A program made the position numbers and the translations under genes. A DNA stretch of 42,115 nucleotides from Hysterium pulicare CBS 123377 (Eukaryota > Ascomycota > Dothideomycetes > Hysteriales > Hysteriaceae), in NCBI GenBank assembly GCA_000467715.1, contig AJFK01000322.1, positions 1 through 42,115 on the forward strand, written 5' to 3'. Shown piece by piece: positions 1 to 10,850 of this stretch (positions within the stretch are counted from its first letter, which is position 1; each line of letters opens with the position of its first letter). The notes under the pieces are model-generated. The model made no database searches. It was given only the letters and a program-made list of their open reading frames with translations, and was not told the origin of the DNA.

Positions 1-1195
1 CCTCACACTCCCCTCCTCGCCCCCCTTCAAATAAACCTCACTCTCCCCAATCTTCTTCCCAGCCTTCTCCCACCGCTCCCTAGCCTCCTTTCTCCTCTGC
101 TCACAGAGCTCATTGAGCGCAGGCCAATACACGTCGTGGTCGTAGACGAAGTCGACGTCGCCACCCGATGGCTTCAAGAGCTGAGAGGCGGGAACGTGAT
201 CGGTGAGGGGTTCGTTGAATTTCATTTTTGTTTTTGTGATTGGGTCGATGAAGGGGGAGATTAGTTTGAAGAAGGTTGTTACGTACCAGGGGACTATATA
301 TCCACACGAAATATTAAGTCAGCCTTCTTCTTTCGTCTCGGCGGAAAATGAGGGGAAGGTCGCAGTTTAGGAGAGGGCAGAGAAATTGCTTACGGTGACT
401 CATCAATGCCCTGCCCAACCTCTCCGGATAATGATTTTGCAAGATGTTGAGAACCTGTTTGCCCGTGCCAACACTGGGGTTACTCCCCGCGCTACTGTCT
501 TTGAAATTGATAAGCAGAGCCAGAGACTCCTGCTCCGGCGGCATCAACTCGATAACGCGTTCTAGCATGAAAACCAAGTGCTGCACCTGCCGGTCACTTG
601 GCTTCGTGTTTTGCTTATTCGGAAGCAGATACAAACACGGTCTCCCTTCTTTATCAAACCCATAAAGAACCTGCTTCCCTGTCGCGTTCTCGGGGGATAT
701 GTAGTCGGGCGTGAAACCCGCGGTCCCGTATTCTCGGCGCCAGGTTAGGGTTTCTTGGAGGCGTTTGGCGGCAGAGGGGAGGTTCCATTTTGTGGCGCGG
801 AGGTAGCGGAGGATACATTCGCGCGTTAGCCATAGGCGTTCTTCATCGGTGAGATTGGATTTTGGCGCATTCTTGGCTGAGGTGGTGGGGAGTTCGGTCC
901 AGGATTGGACGGTGGTGAGGAGCTCTTCGTATTTCGTCTGTTGGTCTGGTGTGAGCGAGGCTCGTGGCGCGGGTTTGCAGGTGGGTTCTGGATAGGCGAC
1001 GGGTAGCTTTGTAGGACCCGTGGGTGCTTCGGGTTCTTGGACTGATTTCGAATCCATTGAGCTTGTAGCTGTTACTGAGGATGCATCGACGGGTTTTGCG
1101 GCGTCGGATGGTGATAGGAGGGCCTTGTCGGTTTTCTCGTTTACTTCTGTCGAAGTTACTTCGGCGGGGGCAAGAGCGGCCGCTGGGGAGGCCAT
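1..1195 (-). CDS. CRAL-TRIO (Sec14/Pdr16-like) lipid-transfer protein, 3' end off window
   Basis: Probably a phosphatidylinositol-transfer protein of the Sec14-like family, acting at membranes. Exon 1 is 1195-394 and exon 2 runs from 293 off the left edge; the phase-1 intron (GTAAGC donor) joins MSH to LPWYVTTFFKLISPFIDP, a typical CRAL-TRIO stretch. Residues 1-80 are low-complexity Ala/Ser/Thr. The CRAL-TRIO N domain follows (CILRYLRATKWNLPSAAKRL at about 128-146), then the lipid-binding fold (GRPCLYLLPNKQNTKP, ALLINFKDSSAG, NHYPERLGRALMSH). The start was set at the ATG at 1195 (tcaaaATGGCC), because the frame further upstream opens only with a TTG. The gene is divergent from POL12 with 431 bp between starts. 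The closest yeast relatives are probably Pdr16/Pdr17, judged by memory of the family. The stop codon is outside the window. Confidence 0.88.
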
Positions 1196-1565
1196 TTTGA
1201 ATGGTTCGAGGGGTGAGGGATTGCAGTCGAATAGTTTTGTGAATTTTTGTGTCAAGGTTGACTTTCATGACGCTGAGATATTCACCGAATGGCGGTCTTG
1301 GCGGGTAAGCACGAAGAATTAGTCGACGCCACCTGCCAGAATCAAAGTTCGTGTTCAGGGACATGTTTATACTCCCCGAGAACTCTGAGTCAAGAAAATA
1401 TTCACGATAAACAGTTCAATTGTGATTTTGGTTGTCAAAAAGTTTTGCGGCGGCACTCCAAAAGCTCCAAAACTATGCCCTTGAAGTTGATCGCATCTTC
1501 ATTCTCATTGGCCAGTCGGCATTAAGTCCCAATAACGCCGACCATCAACAAAGCGCGTCACGTCA

Positions 1566-1571
1566 ACGCGT
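1566..1571. promoter_or_regulatory. MluI cell-cycle box (ACGCGT) upstream of POL12
   Basis: A perfect palindromic ACGCGT lies 56 bp before the POL12 ATG, with a related GCGCGTCA a few bases upstream (about 1551-1558). In yeasts the MBF factor binds this box to drive G1/S transcription of DNA-replication genes, including polymerase alpha subunits. A role here is inferred from position and partner gene only; a 6-bp site can occur by chance. Confidence 0.45.
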
Positions 1572-1626
1572 CTCCCCCAAATCTACAATTCAACACCAGC
1601 AAACATCTCGACCAAACATCACCACC

Positions 1627-3828
1627 ATGGCCGACACCACACCAGAACTCAACGAGCGCTTCGAACGATATGCTGGCCACGGCTCAGAACTCCGGCCCGA
1701 AATCTTGGGTGAATTGCAATCAATGCTTCGTCTCTACTCGGTTTCGCCTGAAGAGCTCTTTTTCAAATGGGAAGCTTATAGCATTAAGATGGGATCGGAG
1801 GAGATGAAATTGGATTTGAAGACTGCGAGGGATTTTAAGAAGGATATTCAAGACGTATTAGAGAGGGAAAGTCGAGGGAAAGCGCAGGCGAAGAATAATG
1901 AGAAGAGAGTTGCACCTACGCCCCGTGGGGGAAAGAATTCGGACATGTATGGCATGTAAGTCACCATAGTCATACTGTTAGGAAGAAAATGAAGCTAAAT
2001 GGCATATAGGTTGGATGGATTGGTACCCAATACTCCTCGGCCTGGAGCTGTGAACGGCGTCAATGGAAGCACGATTAAGAGGAAATCCAATTTCGAGACT
2101 CCTGCGTCAAAAGCAGCTAAGAATCATGAGATGAGTTCGCCGAATGGAACTGTGACGCCAAATATCAACGGCTCAAAGTGTGTCTTCCGATCCAGTGCAT
2201 GCTACTCTTCTGACTAGTGCGATGCAGGGGCTTCAACTTTACGGAGCGCGAGCACGCTGGAGACATCTCCGAGCAATTGAATGGTCACATCGAACTGCCT
2301 GAACCCCCAGAAGAAGCCCCGGCAGAATCCCGAATCAAGCTAAAAGCCAACACGGATATGGGCAAATTCTCCTATAAGACCATGGCCATGAAACTTTCAG
2401 AAGCGTCGGAAGTCCTCGACGACCGAATTGATGAATTCCTAACCCTTGCTCAAACCCACCATAACCTTGAGAACACTGCATTTGGTAACCCGGCATACCA
2501 AAGCACAAGCGAGGTCATTGCTGTGGGCAGAATTGTTTCGGATACCAGTGAGGGCAGGCTTAACACGGCCTCCCTTGTTCTGGAGACCTCCCGCCGAACA
2601 GGTGCTGGGTTACGAGTTCCTCTTCGAGTGGAATCACTGCAATCTTATGACTTCTTTCCAGGCCAGATTGTCGCTCTTCGTGGGACAAATGCTTCCGGTG
2701 ACTTTTTCACAGTCAGCGAAGTCCTAGATCTTCCACTGCTCGGCGAAGCAGGGAGTAAGCCCGATGAGCTTGACGCCTACAACGCTCGTCTTCTCGACAC
2801 ACCTGAATCCGATCCATCATCTCTGCGCCCTCTTACAATCCTCGTGGCCGCGGGACCCTACACAACTGACACCAATCTTGACTTTTCGCCCCTACAAGCC
2901 CTGTTAGAGCAAGCTGCAACCAGCTACGCCGATGCTGTAATTCTCACAGGCCCATTTCTCGATGCAGAACATCCCATGATACGAGCCGGGGACTTCGATG
3001 TTCCACCTCACCTCACAACTCCTGACACTGCCACTCTGACCGATCTATTCAAGCATCTCATCACTTCCTCCATCCAGTCTTTTACGTCCCGAGTTCCTAC
3101 CTGCTCTGTGATTATGGTTCCTTCATTGCGAGACGCCACATCCCGGCACGCGACATTCCCTCAAGATAAGTTCGCAAAGAGAGAGCTGGGGCTCCCGAAG
3201 CAAGTCCAGTGCGTCACTAATCCTATGATGCTCTCTATGAACGAATTCGTAGTAGGGATGAGCAGTCTAGATGTTTTAGACATGCTGAGAAGGGAAGAGT
3301 GTGTTGGTGGAAAAGCAAAGAGCGTAAACATCTACGAGCGCGCTGCTCGAAATGTCATTGAGCAGAGGAGTTTTCTGCCGATCTTCCCACCGACTGGACG
3401 CGAAAAGCTGCCAGCTGTAGCAGCTCTTGAGGAAAAGCCTGTCAACGGGGGCGAGGGAGAAGAAGATGCTCGTACTTCTGACCCTTTCTTACCCCTGGGG
3501 ACGATGCTCGATACTAGTTACATGAAGCTGGGAGAGTGGTTAAATGTGAGGCCTGATGTACTCATCACGCCCTCGGTGTTAAATCCTTGCGTTAAGGTAA
3601 GTCTTCCTCCTCCACTGTTTCTCCTCATGTTCGCTAATAAGAAGTTGTTAGGTTGTCAACAGTGTTCTTGTCGTCAATCCTGGTACACTGTCAAAACGGA
3701 AAGCAGCAGGTACATTCGCAAGAATGGTGATCCTCCCTGCAGCTGTGTCAAATGAGGAGAGGGAAGCGGGCGTAATGATCGGACATAAGATGTGGGAAAG
3801 AGCAAGAGTGGATATTGTCAAGATATGA
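1627..3828 (+). CDS. POL12: DNA polymerase alpha-primase subunit B (POL12)
   Basis: Non-catalytic B subunit of the polymerase alpha-primase complex, which primes DNA replication in the nucleus. Four exons: 1627-1955, 2010-2177, 2228-3596 and 3652-3828, giving 680 residues; all phases agree. The N-terminal region (FERYAGHGSELRPEILGELQ) is the B-subunit N domain that contacts partners, followed by a Ser/Pro-rich linker. An OB-fold segment lies around residues 260-330 (EVIAVGRIVSDTSEGRLNTA). From about 368 comes the inactive calcineurin-like phosphoesterase fold (LTILVAAGPYTTDTN, ILTGPFLDAEHPMIRAG, CSVIMVPSLRDATSRHATFP, VNIYERAARNVIEQRSFLPI). The ATG sits in a strong context (accaccATGGCC). Intron 2 (2178-2227) uses a GTGTGT donor; a second AG at 2216-2217 does not keep the phase. 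The last exon ends with the expected fungal tail (VVNSVLVVNPGTLSKRKAAG). Confidence 0.93.
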
Positions 3829-4451
3829 GAAACGGACGGCTGGGTTATCATGTGGTTTGGGAGGCGTTTCGTATGGCTTGGCCATTCTGGATTCGGTATC
3901 GTTCGAGCCTTTTTAAACGCTTTTCTTTGTGCAATTGATTTGAATTGGTTGACCGTGTGTAGTCCCCGCCGTGAGACGCATTGAATGATCGATAGGGAAA
4001 AGGTATCTCCACCCCATCTGCACCACACTTTCCCGCTCGATGACCGCATCTTTATCCGATAACTATGTAATATATCGTAATGACCTTGCCACAGAAGGTC
4101 TTCCCAAGAATAAGCCAGTGTCAATAAAGGTAATCAAAGCTACTCTATCTTGCAGGAAAGAACGGCATAGACATCAATCATTTCAAATTCGACAGGTCAG
4201 CGCGCGCTCTTTACATCCCGAGCCGTATCTAACGTCTGCATTCGCAGCATGGAGATGGATGTTCACAACTTTAATTTATATATAAGCAACCAATACGTCT
4301 GTCCCACGATAACGATGATGGCGTGAGAAAATCCTAGACTTCCACTGCACAGGGTACTTGGTTCAAGGAACCATTCATGACCCCCAAACTCCAAAGGTCC
4401 ACTTCAGATGTCTACTCGTATCTATGCGCCACAAAACGTTGATTGTTCATC
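3829..4451. other. Intergenic, 3' side of POL12
   Basis: No gene is visible. The open frames here, including a long minus-strand one over the POL12 3' end, have no recognisable protein content. TATA-like sequence (tttatatataagc) lies near 4272-4285, upstream of the HET remnant. Confidence 0.6.
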
Positions 4452-5439
4452 ATGAAATACTCGAAAACGTCATTCTCCGATGCCGTCCTAGGAGGTCTGT
4501 CTCTTCAGCGAAGGGATACGCGCTGGACTGCCTTTGAAACAGGATTCAGATATACACGGTTACCAAAACCTGGAGTCATTCGACTTTTAGAGCTCAATCC
4601 CGGTCAATTTGACGATACTATAAGATGTCATCTCAAGGAAGCTTCACTGGAAGATAATCCAGAGTATGAGGCCCTTTCCTATGTATGGGGAGACCTCAAA
4701 AAATTAGAAGGAGATACAAATAAACAGCTATAGCATTCAGATTACCGTAAACCTAACGATGGCCTTGCGCTTTCTTCGAAGTCCCATGGAGTTAAAAACG
4801 CTATGGGTCGACGCGCTCTGCATTGATCAACAGAATCACCGCGAGAGGACCGAGCAAGTAGCAATGATGGACGACATATACACGAAACGTCTCAGGGCGC
4901 GCATCTGGTTGGGAGCTCAGCCTAGAAAAACTTCGCGACTTCAATTGGGAAGATGGCTAGTACGAAAGAGACATCGAACTACAACTGGCCTACATGAGCA
5001 GAAGGGAGCTGACCCTTTTGCGTTTGTTCACCATTTCGTTGAGAACAAGCATGTCTACGAACTTCCGGGTTTCAACAACCATCCAGGACCTGCGGAAAGG
5101 GGACGAACATTCACGGTAACGACGCCATTCTTGGCCATGTGGAATGGCTACCACAGTGTGATGGAAAGCTCTTGGTTCACGCGAATCTGGTGTGTTCAAG
5201 AGGCATGGCTACCAGAAAGTGGGACTTTCCACTTTAGTCCTTGGCATATTGACATGGCACGCGTACTAGTTGCCAGGAGAAACTATCCCCGCCACATTGC
5301 CAGTTGCTGTGCTGAAGCAGAGAAGTTGATACCGATGGAATATAGAGTTGGCGACCAGACCCATTTTGCACCTTGGTTATCTAAAGTAAACGTCTTTTTC
5401 CCTCCTTGTAGATTTTGCCAACACGATCATTCCCGATAG
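4452..5439 (+). pseudogene. HET-domain (heterokaryon incompatibility) gene remnant
   Basis: HET domains mediate fungal non-self recognition and cell death. From ATG 4452 the first frame reads a good HET start (RLLELNPGQFDDTIRCHL, EYEALSYVWGD) and meets TAG at 4732. The domain continues one frame over (EIQINSYSIQITVNL, TLWVDALCIDQQNHRERTEQ, MMDDIYTKRLRARIWLG, SWFTRIWCVQEAWLPESG). The frame therefore shifts by one base near 4695-4710, next to an AAAAAA run. The second frame stays open to TAG at 5437-5439. The usual middle and C-terminal parts of HET proteins (often several hundred residues more) are missing. An intron at about 5388-5411 followed by DFANTIIPDSDGDTQLFQ is possible but not compelling. 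Most likely a truncated pseudogene; an intact gene with a sequencing error is possible for the N-terminal half only. Confidence 0.8.
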
Positions 5440-5856
5440 TGACGGGGATACCCAACTCTTCCAGCAGGGACGCTTCTCTAATACCAAATAATTCAAGGGT
5501 AAAAATCCACTCAAGTGAATCAAGAGACTAATCAGTCGATTCTGTGCTATTAGTATGTTCTCGAGCAAATTGACTTGTTGAGTGTGTGATCAGTATACCC
5601 ACAGCCTCACTGTTACAAGAAGCACCAGGCAAAACGTGAATTATGTCAATGCTTGATTCATCTTTTATAAACCCAGCACCATAGCAAAACCCAGAAACCA
5701 GAGCCCAGCAATGCAGAGAAGCCACCGCTCTTCATTTCCATCCCCTCATACTGCCATAGTATAGATGCTCATTAAAGAAGCTGATCGTTGTGGAACACCG
5801 CTACGCCCTTTCGTCCTCCATCTCGAATCCCCCCAATCCGTCCTGGCTTGAGGCGT
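5440..5856. other. Intergenic between HET remnant and uS14
   Basis: About 400 bp with no supportable gene on either strand. It probably contains the 3' UTR of the uS14 gene, which ends at 5857 on the minus strand. Confidence 0.55.
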
Positions 5857-6228
5857 TTATCGGTGCTGTAGAAGTGCGTTAGCCATGTTCTCTGTTCCTC
5901 AAGGCTTGGTCGAAGGGAGGAAATTGAGGAAGTCTTGACGAACCTTGACGAATCCAATATCGGCGCTCTTCTCCCTGAAGCACTGACGGCAGATGTTGAG
6001 ACCGTACTTTCGGATCAAACCAGCTTGATGATCGCAGACGCGGCTGGATTTCACGATTCAAGTCAGCTATTGTTTCATTCGTCGATCTGCCCTTAAATAT
6101 ATCCTCTCCCTCCAGAGCTCATAATTGTGATTCGGTGGGCTTTCTCTTTGGAAAAAGTGTACGCACCAAGAGCGAGATCCCTTTCCGTAGGTGCGCGGAC
6201 GCGAGTACCACACTGATTCGTGAGACAT
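5857..6228 (-). CDS. RPS29: 40S ribosomal protein uS14 (S29)
   Basis: Small zinc-binding protein of the 40S subunit head. Three exons, 6228-6167, 6043-5944 and 5865-5857, give exactly 56 residues, the family's usual length. Exon 1 reads [20 protein letters not shown]; exon 2 adds the CxxC...CxxC zinc ligands ([20 protein letters not shown] then [14 protein letters not shown]); exon 3 is only CAC CGA TAA, giving the conserved C-terminal HR and stop. The last intron has a weak GTTCGT donor but a clear GCTAAC branch site and CTACAG acceptor; without it the frame would run into an unrelated tail. A 5' UTR intron is likely (donor GTACGT at 6326, branch GCTAAC, acceptor ending at 6257). The gene is divergent from the APC13 candidate, 360 bp apart. 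Because of the introns no long open frame marks it. Confidence 0.93.
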
Positions 6229-6256
6229 GATTGTGGTTGATGTGAGTGAGTCGTTG

Positions 6257-6326
6257 CTATTGAGAGGATGCTGTTAGCTTCGTGCTCGCTTTCCTTGGAC
6301 GGAAAGTTTCATATAGAAAAACGTAC
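6257..6326 (-). other. Probable 5' UTR intron of the uS14 gene
   Basis: On the minus strand a GTACGT donor at 6326-6321 is followed by a GCTAAC branch-like site and an AATAG acceptor ending at 6257. The acceptor lies 28 bases before the ATG at 6228. Leader introns are common in fungal ribosomal-protein genes. Confidence 0.45.
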
Positions 6327-6588
6327 GTTGGACTGAGATCAGTTCGTTGTCGTAACGGGACGTGGGTCGCGGATTGTCGTCGATTGTGCGTTCACGATGA
6401 CAAGAATTGAAGTTGGAGGCGACAATTTCGATGTGCCTCGGGAGAATGTCGGAAGCAGTAAGCGAAAGGTGGGCTTGGCGTTACAGGGGTCTTGACCTTC
6501 ACTTTCTAAACAAACATTGCCTTCAAACGGCGGATACGACAACCCCACCGAATAACTTTGCCTCGAAGTGGGTTGCTGTAGCTTGAAA

Positions 6589-6985
6589 ATGGTATGCCTC
6601 AGAACTTATCCTCATAACAGTTACCAACCTCTAACCCAACCCCCAGTCGCGCGACTCCTCCAGAACCTACATCCACCTCCCGCTCTCCCGCCTCGCCGAC
6701 CTCTTTGAAGAGTTCAACCGCTCCCACCTCCAACCCGAAGAAATCTACGTCCCGCCCCACCATCAACCCATCAACCCCGAAGACGAAGACGACGTAGTCC
6801 CAGACCAGCACGCCGCGTTCGGCATCCAGCGCGCGACGCAGAAGCAGCGCGAGCCGGCTTGGAGGGATCTGGGACTGGAGGAGTTGATGAGGAAGGCGCC
6901 GAGTGAGAAGGTGAAGGTTGGGTTGGCCGTTAGGAGTAAAGGGGTGGGGATGAATGGGGCGGGTGGGAGTGGGATGCCGAGGTGA
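6589..6985 (+). CDS. Probable anaphase-promoting complex subunit 13 (Apc13/Swm1-like)
   Basis: APC13 is a small scaffold-stabilising subunit of the APC/C ubiquitin ligase. Exon 1 is the ATG alone (6589-6591). A 55-bp intron follows (donor GTATGC, branch CTAACC at 6631, acceptor CCCCAG), and exon 2 is 6647-6985, giving 113 residues. The protein shows the family's layout: an N-terminal YIHLPLSRLADLFEEFNRSH segment, the acidic proline motif LQPEEIYVPPHHQPINPEDE, and the late tryptophan motif EPAWRDLGLEELM. The C-terminus is Gly-rich and unconserved. Identification rests on motif memory (LP-E-DI-x-VP followed by W-x-DLGL); a lone ATG exon is unusual but all phases fit. It shares a 360-bp upstream region with the uS14 gene on the other strand. 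Confidence 0.62.
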
Positions 6986-7807
6986 GGGAGTGGGAGTTTT
7001 GAAGATATCTGAATGCAGGACGAAATGAAGATACGTACGAGGGACTGGACCATCAGCATTAGAAGGAACATGGAGCGAGTCGAACACGGCAGCATTTCGA
7101 CGACTATGGCGAGCCGTATCATTACGAGAAGATTGGTGTAAAAGCTGTGCTGGGACACTTGGTTCGTAACGGCGAGATCACGTTAGGTGGTTTGTCATTG
7201 TCGAAGGGCGCGAGATGTGTTATGAAGTGATATAAAGGCACTCCATGAAGATGCATCCTGCTCAGTGGGAAACCCAGTTCGATACAGATGAATGGCCGCA
7301 TGTGCTGTTTATGCATTGGTCCGTAGAACACAGTAAATCTATGCTCTTTCAACATACAATAGATGATGAACTTGATCCACGTGAGTAATTTTGCCATGCA
7401 GTCTCGGTCCCGGGATAAACTTCCAACTCACACCAAGAATGGTCACAGCGCGTAGGGAGAGCATATTTTCATGTCAATCTCATGAATTCATAGACTACCT
7501 AAACAAAAAGGAAGAACTAATTCATACAAAGCGCCATTGCTACTTAACTATCCTAAACAAAAGGCATAGAGTCATAGAGGCTTCCATTGCTTACTTTTAT
7601 AAGAAGACATCCACCTCCCCTTGGACCATGAAACCTCCACATTACGATCCGCGAACAGGAAACGAGTATGCTATGCGACGTAAGGCGCAAGAGTGGTATC
7701 ATGAATTCAACCAACAATAACATAAGGGAATTTTCTCGGAAACAAAGGGAAGCGTTAGTACCTCTCTACAATCCAATTAAGAGGTTTTGGTTGAGAGCAG
7801 CGGGCGT
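6986..7807. other. Intergenic between convergent APC13 and HAM1-like genes
   Basis: About 820 bp holding both 3' ends. One plus-strand frame (about 7391-7720) is open for 109 codons but matches nothing and overlaps no splice pattern; not called as a gene. Confidence 0.5.
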
Positions 7808-10800
7808 CTAGACGGATCCCTGGAGGACAGGGTTGTTGGAGCCCAAGGTGGTCTGGTAACCGTCGCCACCAGTTGGAGCACCGTTCTGACCAGAGAAAGC
7901 TTTGTCGACTTGGTTGCCAAAGCCGTTCGAGTTGCCGTAACCTTGGCCGGTAACACCACCAGCACCTTGTTGGCCGCCGCCGTATCCACCAGTGCGGCTA
8001 TACTCATCGCCAGTGATACCACCAGCACCTTGGCCTCCACCATATCCACCGCCAGTGATACCACCAGCACCTTGGCCTCCACCATATCCACCGCCAGAAA
8101 TACCACCACTGCTACCATGTGGTTTACGGGTAACAGAAGCAATCTTAGGCAGGGAAGAACTCTGCTTGGCTGAGCCGATAGAGAACACGGGAGATTCCCA
8201 TTTCTCGCCCTTGAGGGCAAGATCCTTGTATTCAGTAGCCTTGGACGAGATCCCACCGGGCAGAGAGATGTTCTTGAACATGGAATCGTGCTGAGTGACA
8301 GCGACGTTGACATGTTTATCTGCCGTCTTAGCTTCCATCTCAGCCTTCTTCTGTTTGCCTTGCATGATTTGCTTGTTGGCGGCAGTGAGATAACGCTGGT
8401 AGATGTTCTGAATGTTTTCAGGGTCGGGGTTGCGCTTGGCATCTTCAGCTGCTTGATCGGCTTCTATCTTGACGCGGTGGAGCAGGGCATCGAGCTGGTT
8501 GACGTTGTCCTTAATTTGCTTCTCAAGAACCCTCTGGATGACGGGGCGCATGACCTTGAGGAGCAAGGGCTTGAAGATGCCAAAGAGGAGCTTGTGGTTG
8601 GACTTCTTCAGTTTGATTTGAAGGTGCTTAATATCGGTAGTGACCTTGTTAATTTTGAAGAAATGTTGAGAGCCCGTGGCATCAGCAGTCTCCATCTCGA
8701 CCTTGAAGCTAAACCCGGTGCCGCCCATGAAGACGTCCATGACACCCTTGTCGGTGATGCCAGGAAAGCCTTGCTTGCGCTTGATATAGTAAGAGACGTC
8801 GCGGAGGTCCATTTGGACTCCGGTGACAGAGAGCATGACTTTGTTCTTGTTCTTGCTCGAGATGCTCTTACGTCCCCAGCGCCAATAATTGTCACTGCCA
8901 AGTTCAAGTGCATTGGGGGCGAGATTGTCACCTTCGATGACGAGGTTCTCCACAACAGCATCGAACTGAGGGTCGCTGTATTCGATACGTGGGATCGGGA
9001 TGTAGCGGATATGCTCGAAGAGGCCGGGAAGGATGACTTCGGTCACGTCCTTGACTAGGTGAGGCTTGAAAGTTGTCTGACCATTCTCGTCATTTCCAAG
9101 ATCCAAGAACAACTTCTGCAGAGATTGACTGAAAGCCTTGTTCTGGGGATCTTCATCAAATTGTTGGCCAAGGAACTTGAACTCATCAACGATACGGTCG
9201 GTGTGGCCACGGTAACGTTCACGAAGGAGATGGTGTCCTTGATCATAGAGTTGGTTCCATTCTTCGGTCGATGCGTCCTCCATGATGAAGCCCTGCTGCT
9301 TCAAGCACTTTCGAACATAGGTATCCATGTGCTTGAACCAGTTCCTGAGGTCAGGATCATTGTCGGCATCACGGTAGATCTGGTTGATTGAGTCAAACAG
9401 ATCATCGGATGAGGTGCTGTTAGCGAAACGTTCGATAAGAGTCTTGATATTCGTCAGCATCGCTTCGTTTTCAGTTTTAAAACCTAACGAACCTTCAAGT
9501 CAGCTTCTGCGATTTGCAAACTGTCATCTTCGTGGGCACCTTTGACGGTTCCTTTTCCTTGCCCAGCAATATTCTTTGAGTGACCAGTATATTCCTCAGC
9601 GAGGCGTAGGAGAGTATCAATAGCACGGAGATCTATGCAATTGTTAGTTTCTGAAAAGGAATTTCAAGCATTGGCCTAGAGGAACTTACAATCCTGGTGG
9701 CCCTGGATCTCAACGACCATCTTCTTCAAGCGCCAAATAGTCTGCTCGCGACGCTCCTTGGGCATCTTGTCGCTCAAGTAGTTCCTAGTGCGCTCGCGTT
9801 GCTCGCGTAATTTGTCCTTATGCTCATCTGGAATATTCTCTGAAAGCTTGTTCCTAGCTTCGCCGAGAGCACCGTCGGCGTTGAGGCCAGTTGAAGTACC
9901 TTGTTGCTGCTCTTCAGCGGCAAGATTAGCAGCATCAGCAGGATCGCGGGAACCCGTTGGGTGCCCAGCCTGAGTCACGTCGCCGACAGCCTTCTTAGCA
10001 TCACCTTTACCGAAAGGCATCTTGTCCTTGTACTGAGACTTTAGGGCGTTTTTGTCTGGAACATCATGCCAGGTGTTGTCATCAGCAGGGCGATCAATCT
10101 GAGAAAGCTGCTCGTCAGTGGGGTTGACACGGCCAGCCACGTTTGTGGCAGCATCTCCAGCCATATCGCGGAAGAGAATTGCGGCATCGCTCACTATGCC
10201 GGTATTAGTTGTGTCCTCGACAATTGGTAATTTATGGGAAACCTACGAAGTTTGCGGAACTGTCCATTGGAAATGATGAGGGTGCCCAATGTGCGCAGAC
10301 CGTCTAAAGCCTCGTTACCATGTTGCTTCGCAGTCTCCTTGTCGATAGGTGCATTTGGCGTTGAGGCGTTGCCGCCGCTGAGTTGCTGTGTTTGCCAAAT
10401 GAAGTCCTGTAGAAGATTGCCCTCGTTCTTGGTGAGGAGTAAGATCTTTGCCTGCTCGACTACTTCTCGAGCATCGGCAACAAGCTTCTGGCCTTCTGGA
10501 GAGAGCTTCTTCGAAGGAGATGATAACGGTTTTGTGGCGAGGAAGCTGTTTAGGGCTACGTCGATTTGTTGGTTCTACATATATTATTAGCTCACATGGG
10601 TCGTTTGGATTGAGGTTAGGCTACTTACAGATGGGACTTTGCCTTGGGCGAAAGCTAGCGATTGCGTTTGTTAGTGTTTGTTTACATGTAGTGTGACATG
10701 AAGAATGACGGCATCTCAAATCAAAGTTTTTGGGGCGCGCAAAATGGCAAACATACCCGAATAGATGCCGTATAATTGCAGCTTGTTGTTAACGTCCCTC

Positions 10801-10850
10801 TCCTTGACCTTGAGATCGGTAGGACGGTTGACAGCGCTGCTGGACGCCAT
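7808..10850 (-). CDS. HAM1-like protein (HAM1 N and C domains, DUF5923/DUF4449 type)
   Basis: Large fungus-specific protein of poorly known role; the C-terminal half is related to lipid-binding BPI-like folds in family annotations. Six exons, 10850-10757, 10654-10629, 10574-10247, 10193-9690, 9632-9493 and 9442-7808, give 908 residues with every phase consistent. Exons 1-3 encode the start of the N domain (MASSSAVNRPTDLKVKERDV). Exon 4 has the Asp/Lys-rich middle (ERREQTIWRLKKMVVEIQGH). Exon 6 carries TLIERFANSTSSDDLFDSIN, YRDADNDPDLRNWFKHMD, and the C domain (VVENLVIEGDNLAPNA, YYIKRKQGFPGITDKGVMDV). The tail is Gly-rich with a 14-residue tandem repeat. The intron at 9443-9492 contains an ATG (9460) that opens a long frame and could be mistaken for the start; splicing there joins AEADLK to TLIERFAN. 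The protein is strongly hydrophilic with no signal peptide. Confidence 0.85.
8009..8092 (-). repeat. 42-bp tandem repeat, two full copies, in the HAM1-like tail
   Basis: Two copies of a 42-bp unit (8009-8050 and 8051-8092), identical by eye, encode a 14-residue unit GGYGGGQGAGGITG. Degenerate half-units lie on both sides (7960-8008 and 8093-8104). A coding minisatellite of this kind usually varies in copy number between isolates. Confidence 0.85.

Noticed and set aside
1196-1255. Longer N-terminus for the CRAL-TRIO protein
   Set aside because: The extension begins with TTG; the ATG at 1195 has a good context and starts a typical Ala-rich tail.
7391-7720. Plus-strand open frame of 109 codons
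   Set aside because: First real ATG is internal, no similarity recognised, and it lies between two convergent 3' ends.
8288-9058. 256-codon plus-strand frame over the HAM1-like gene
   Set aside because: Antisense shadow of a conserved coding exon.
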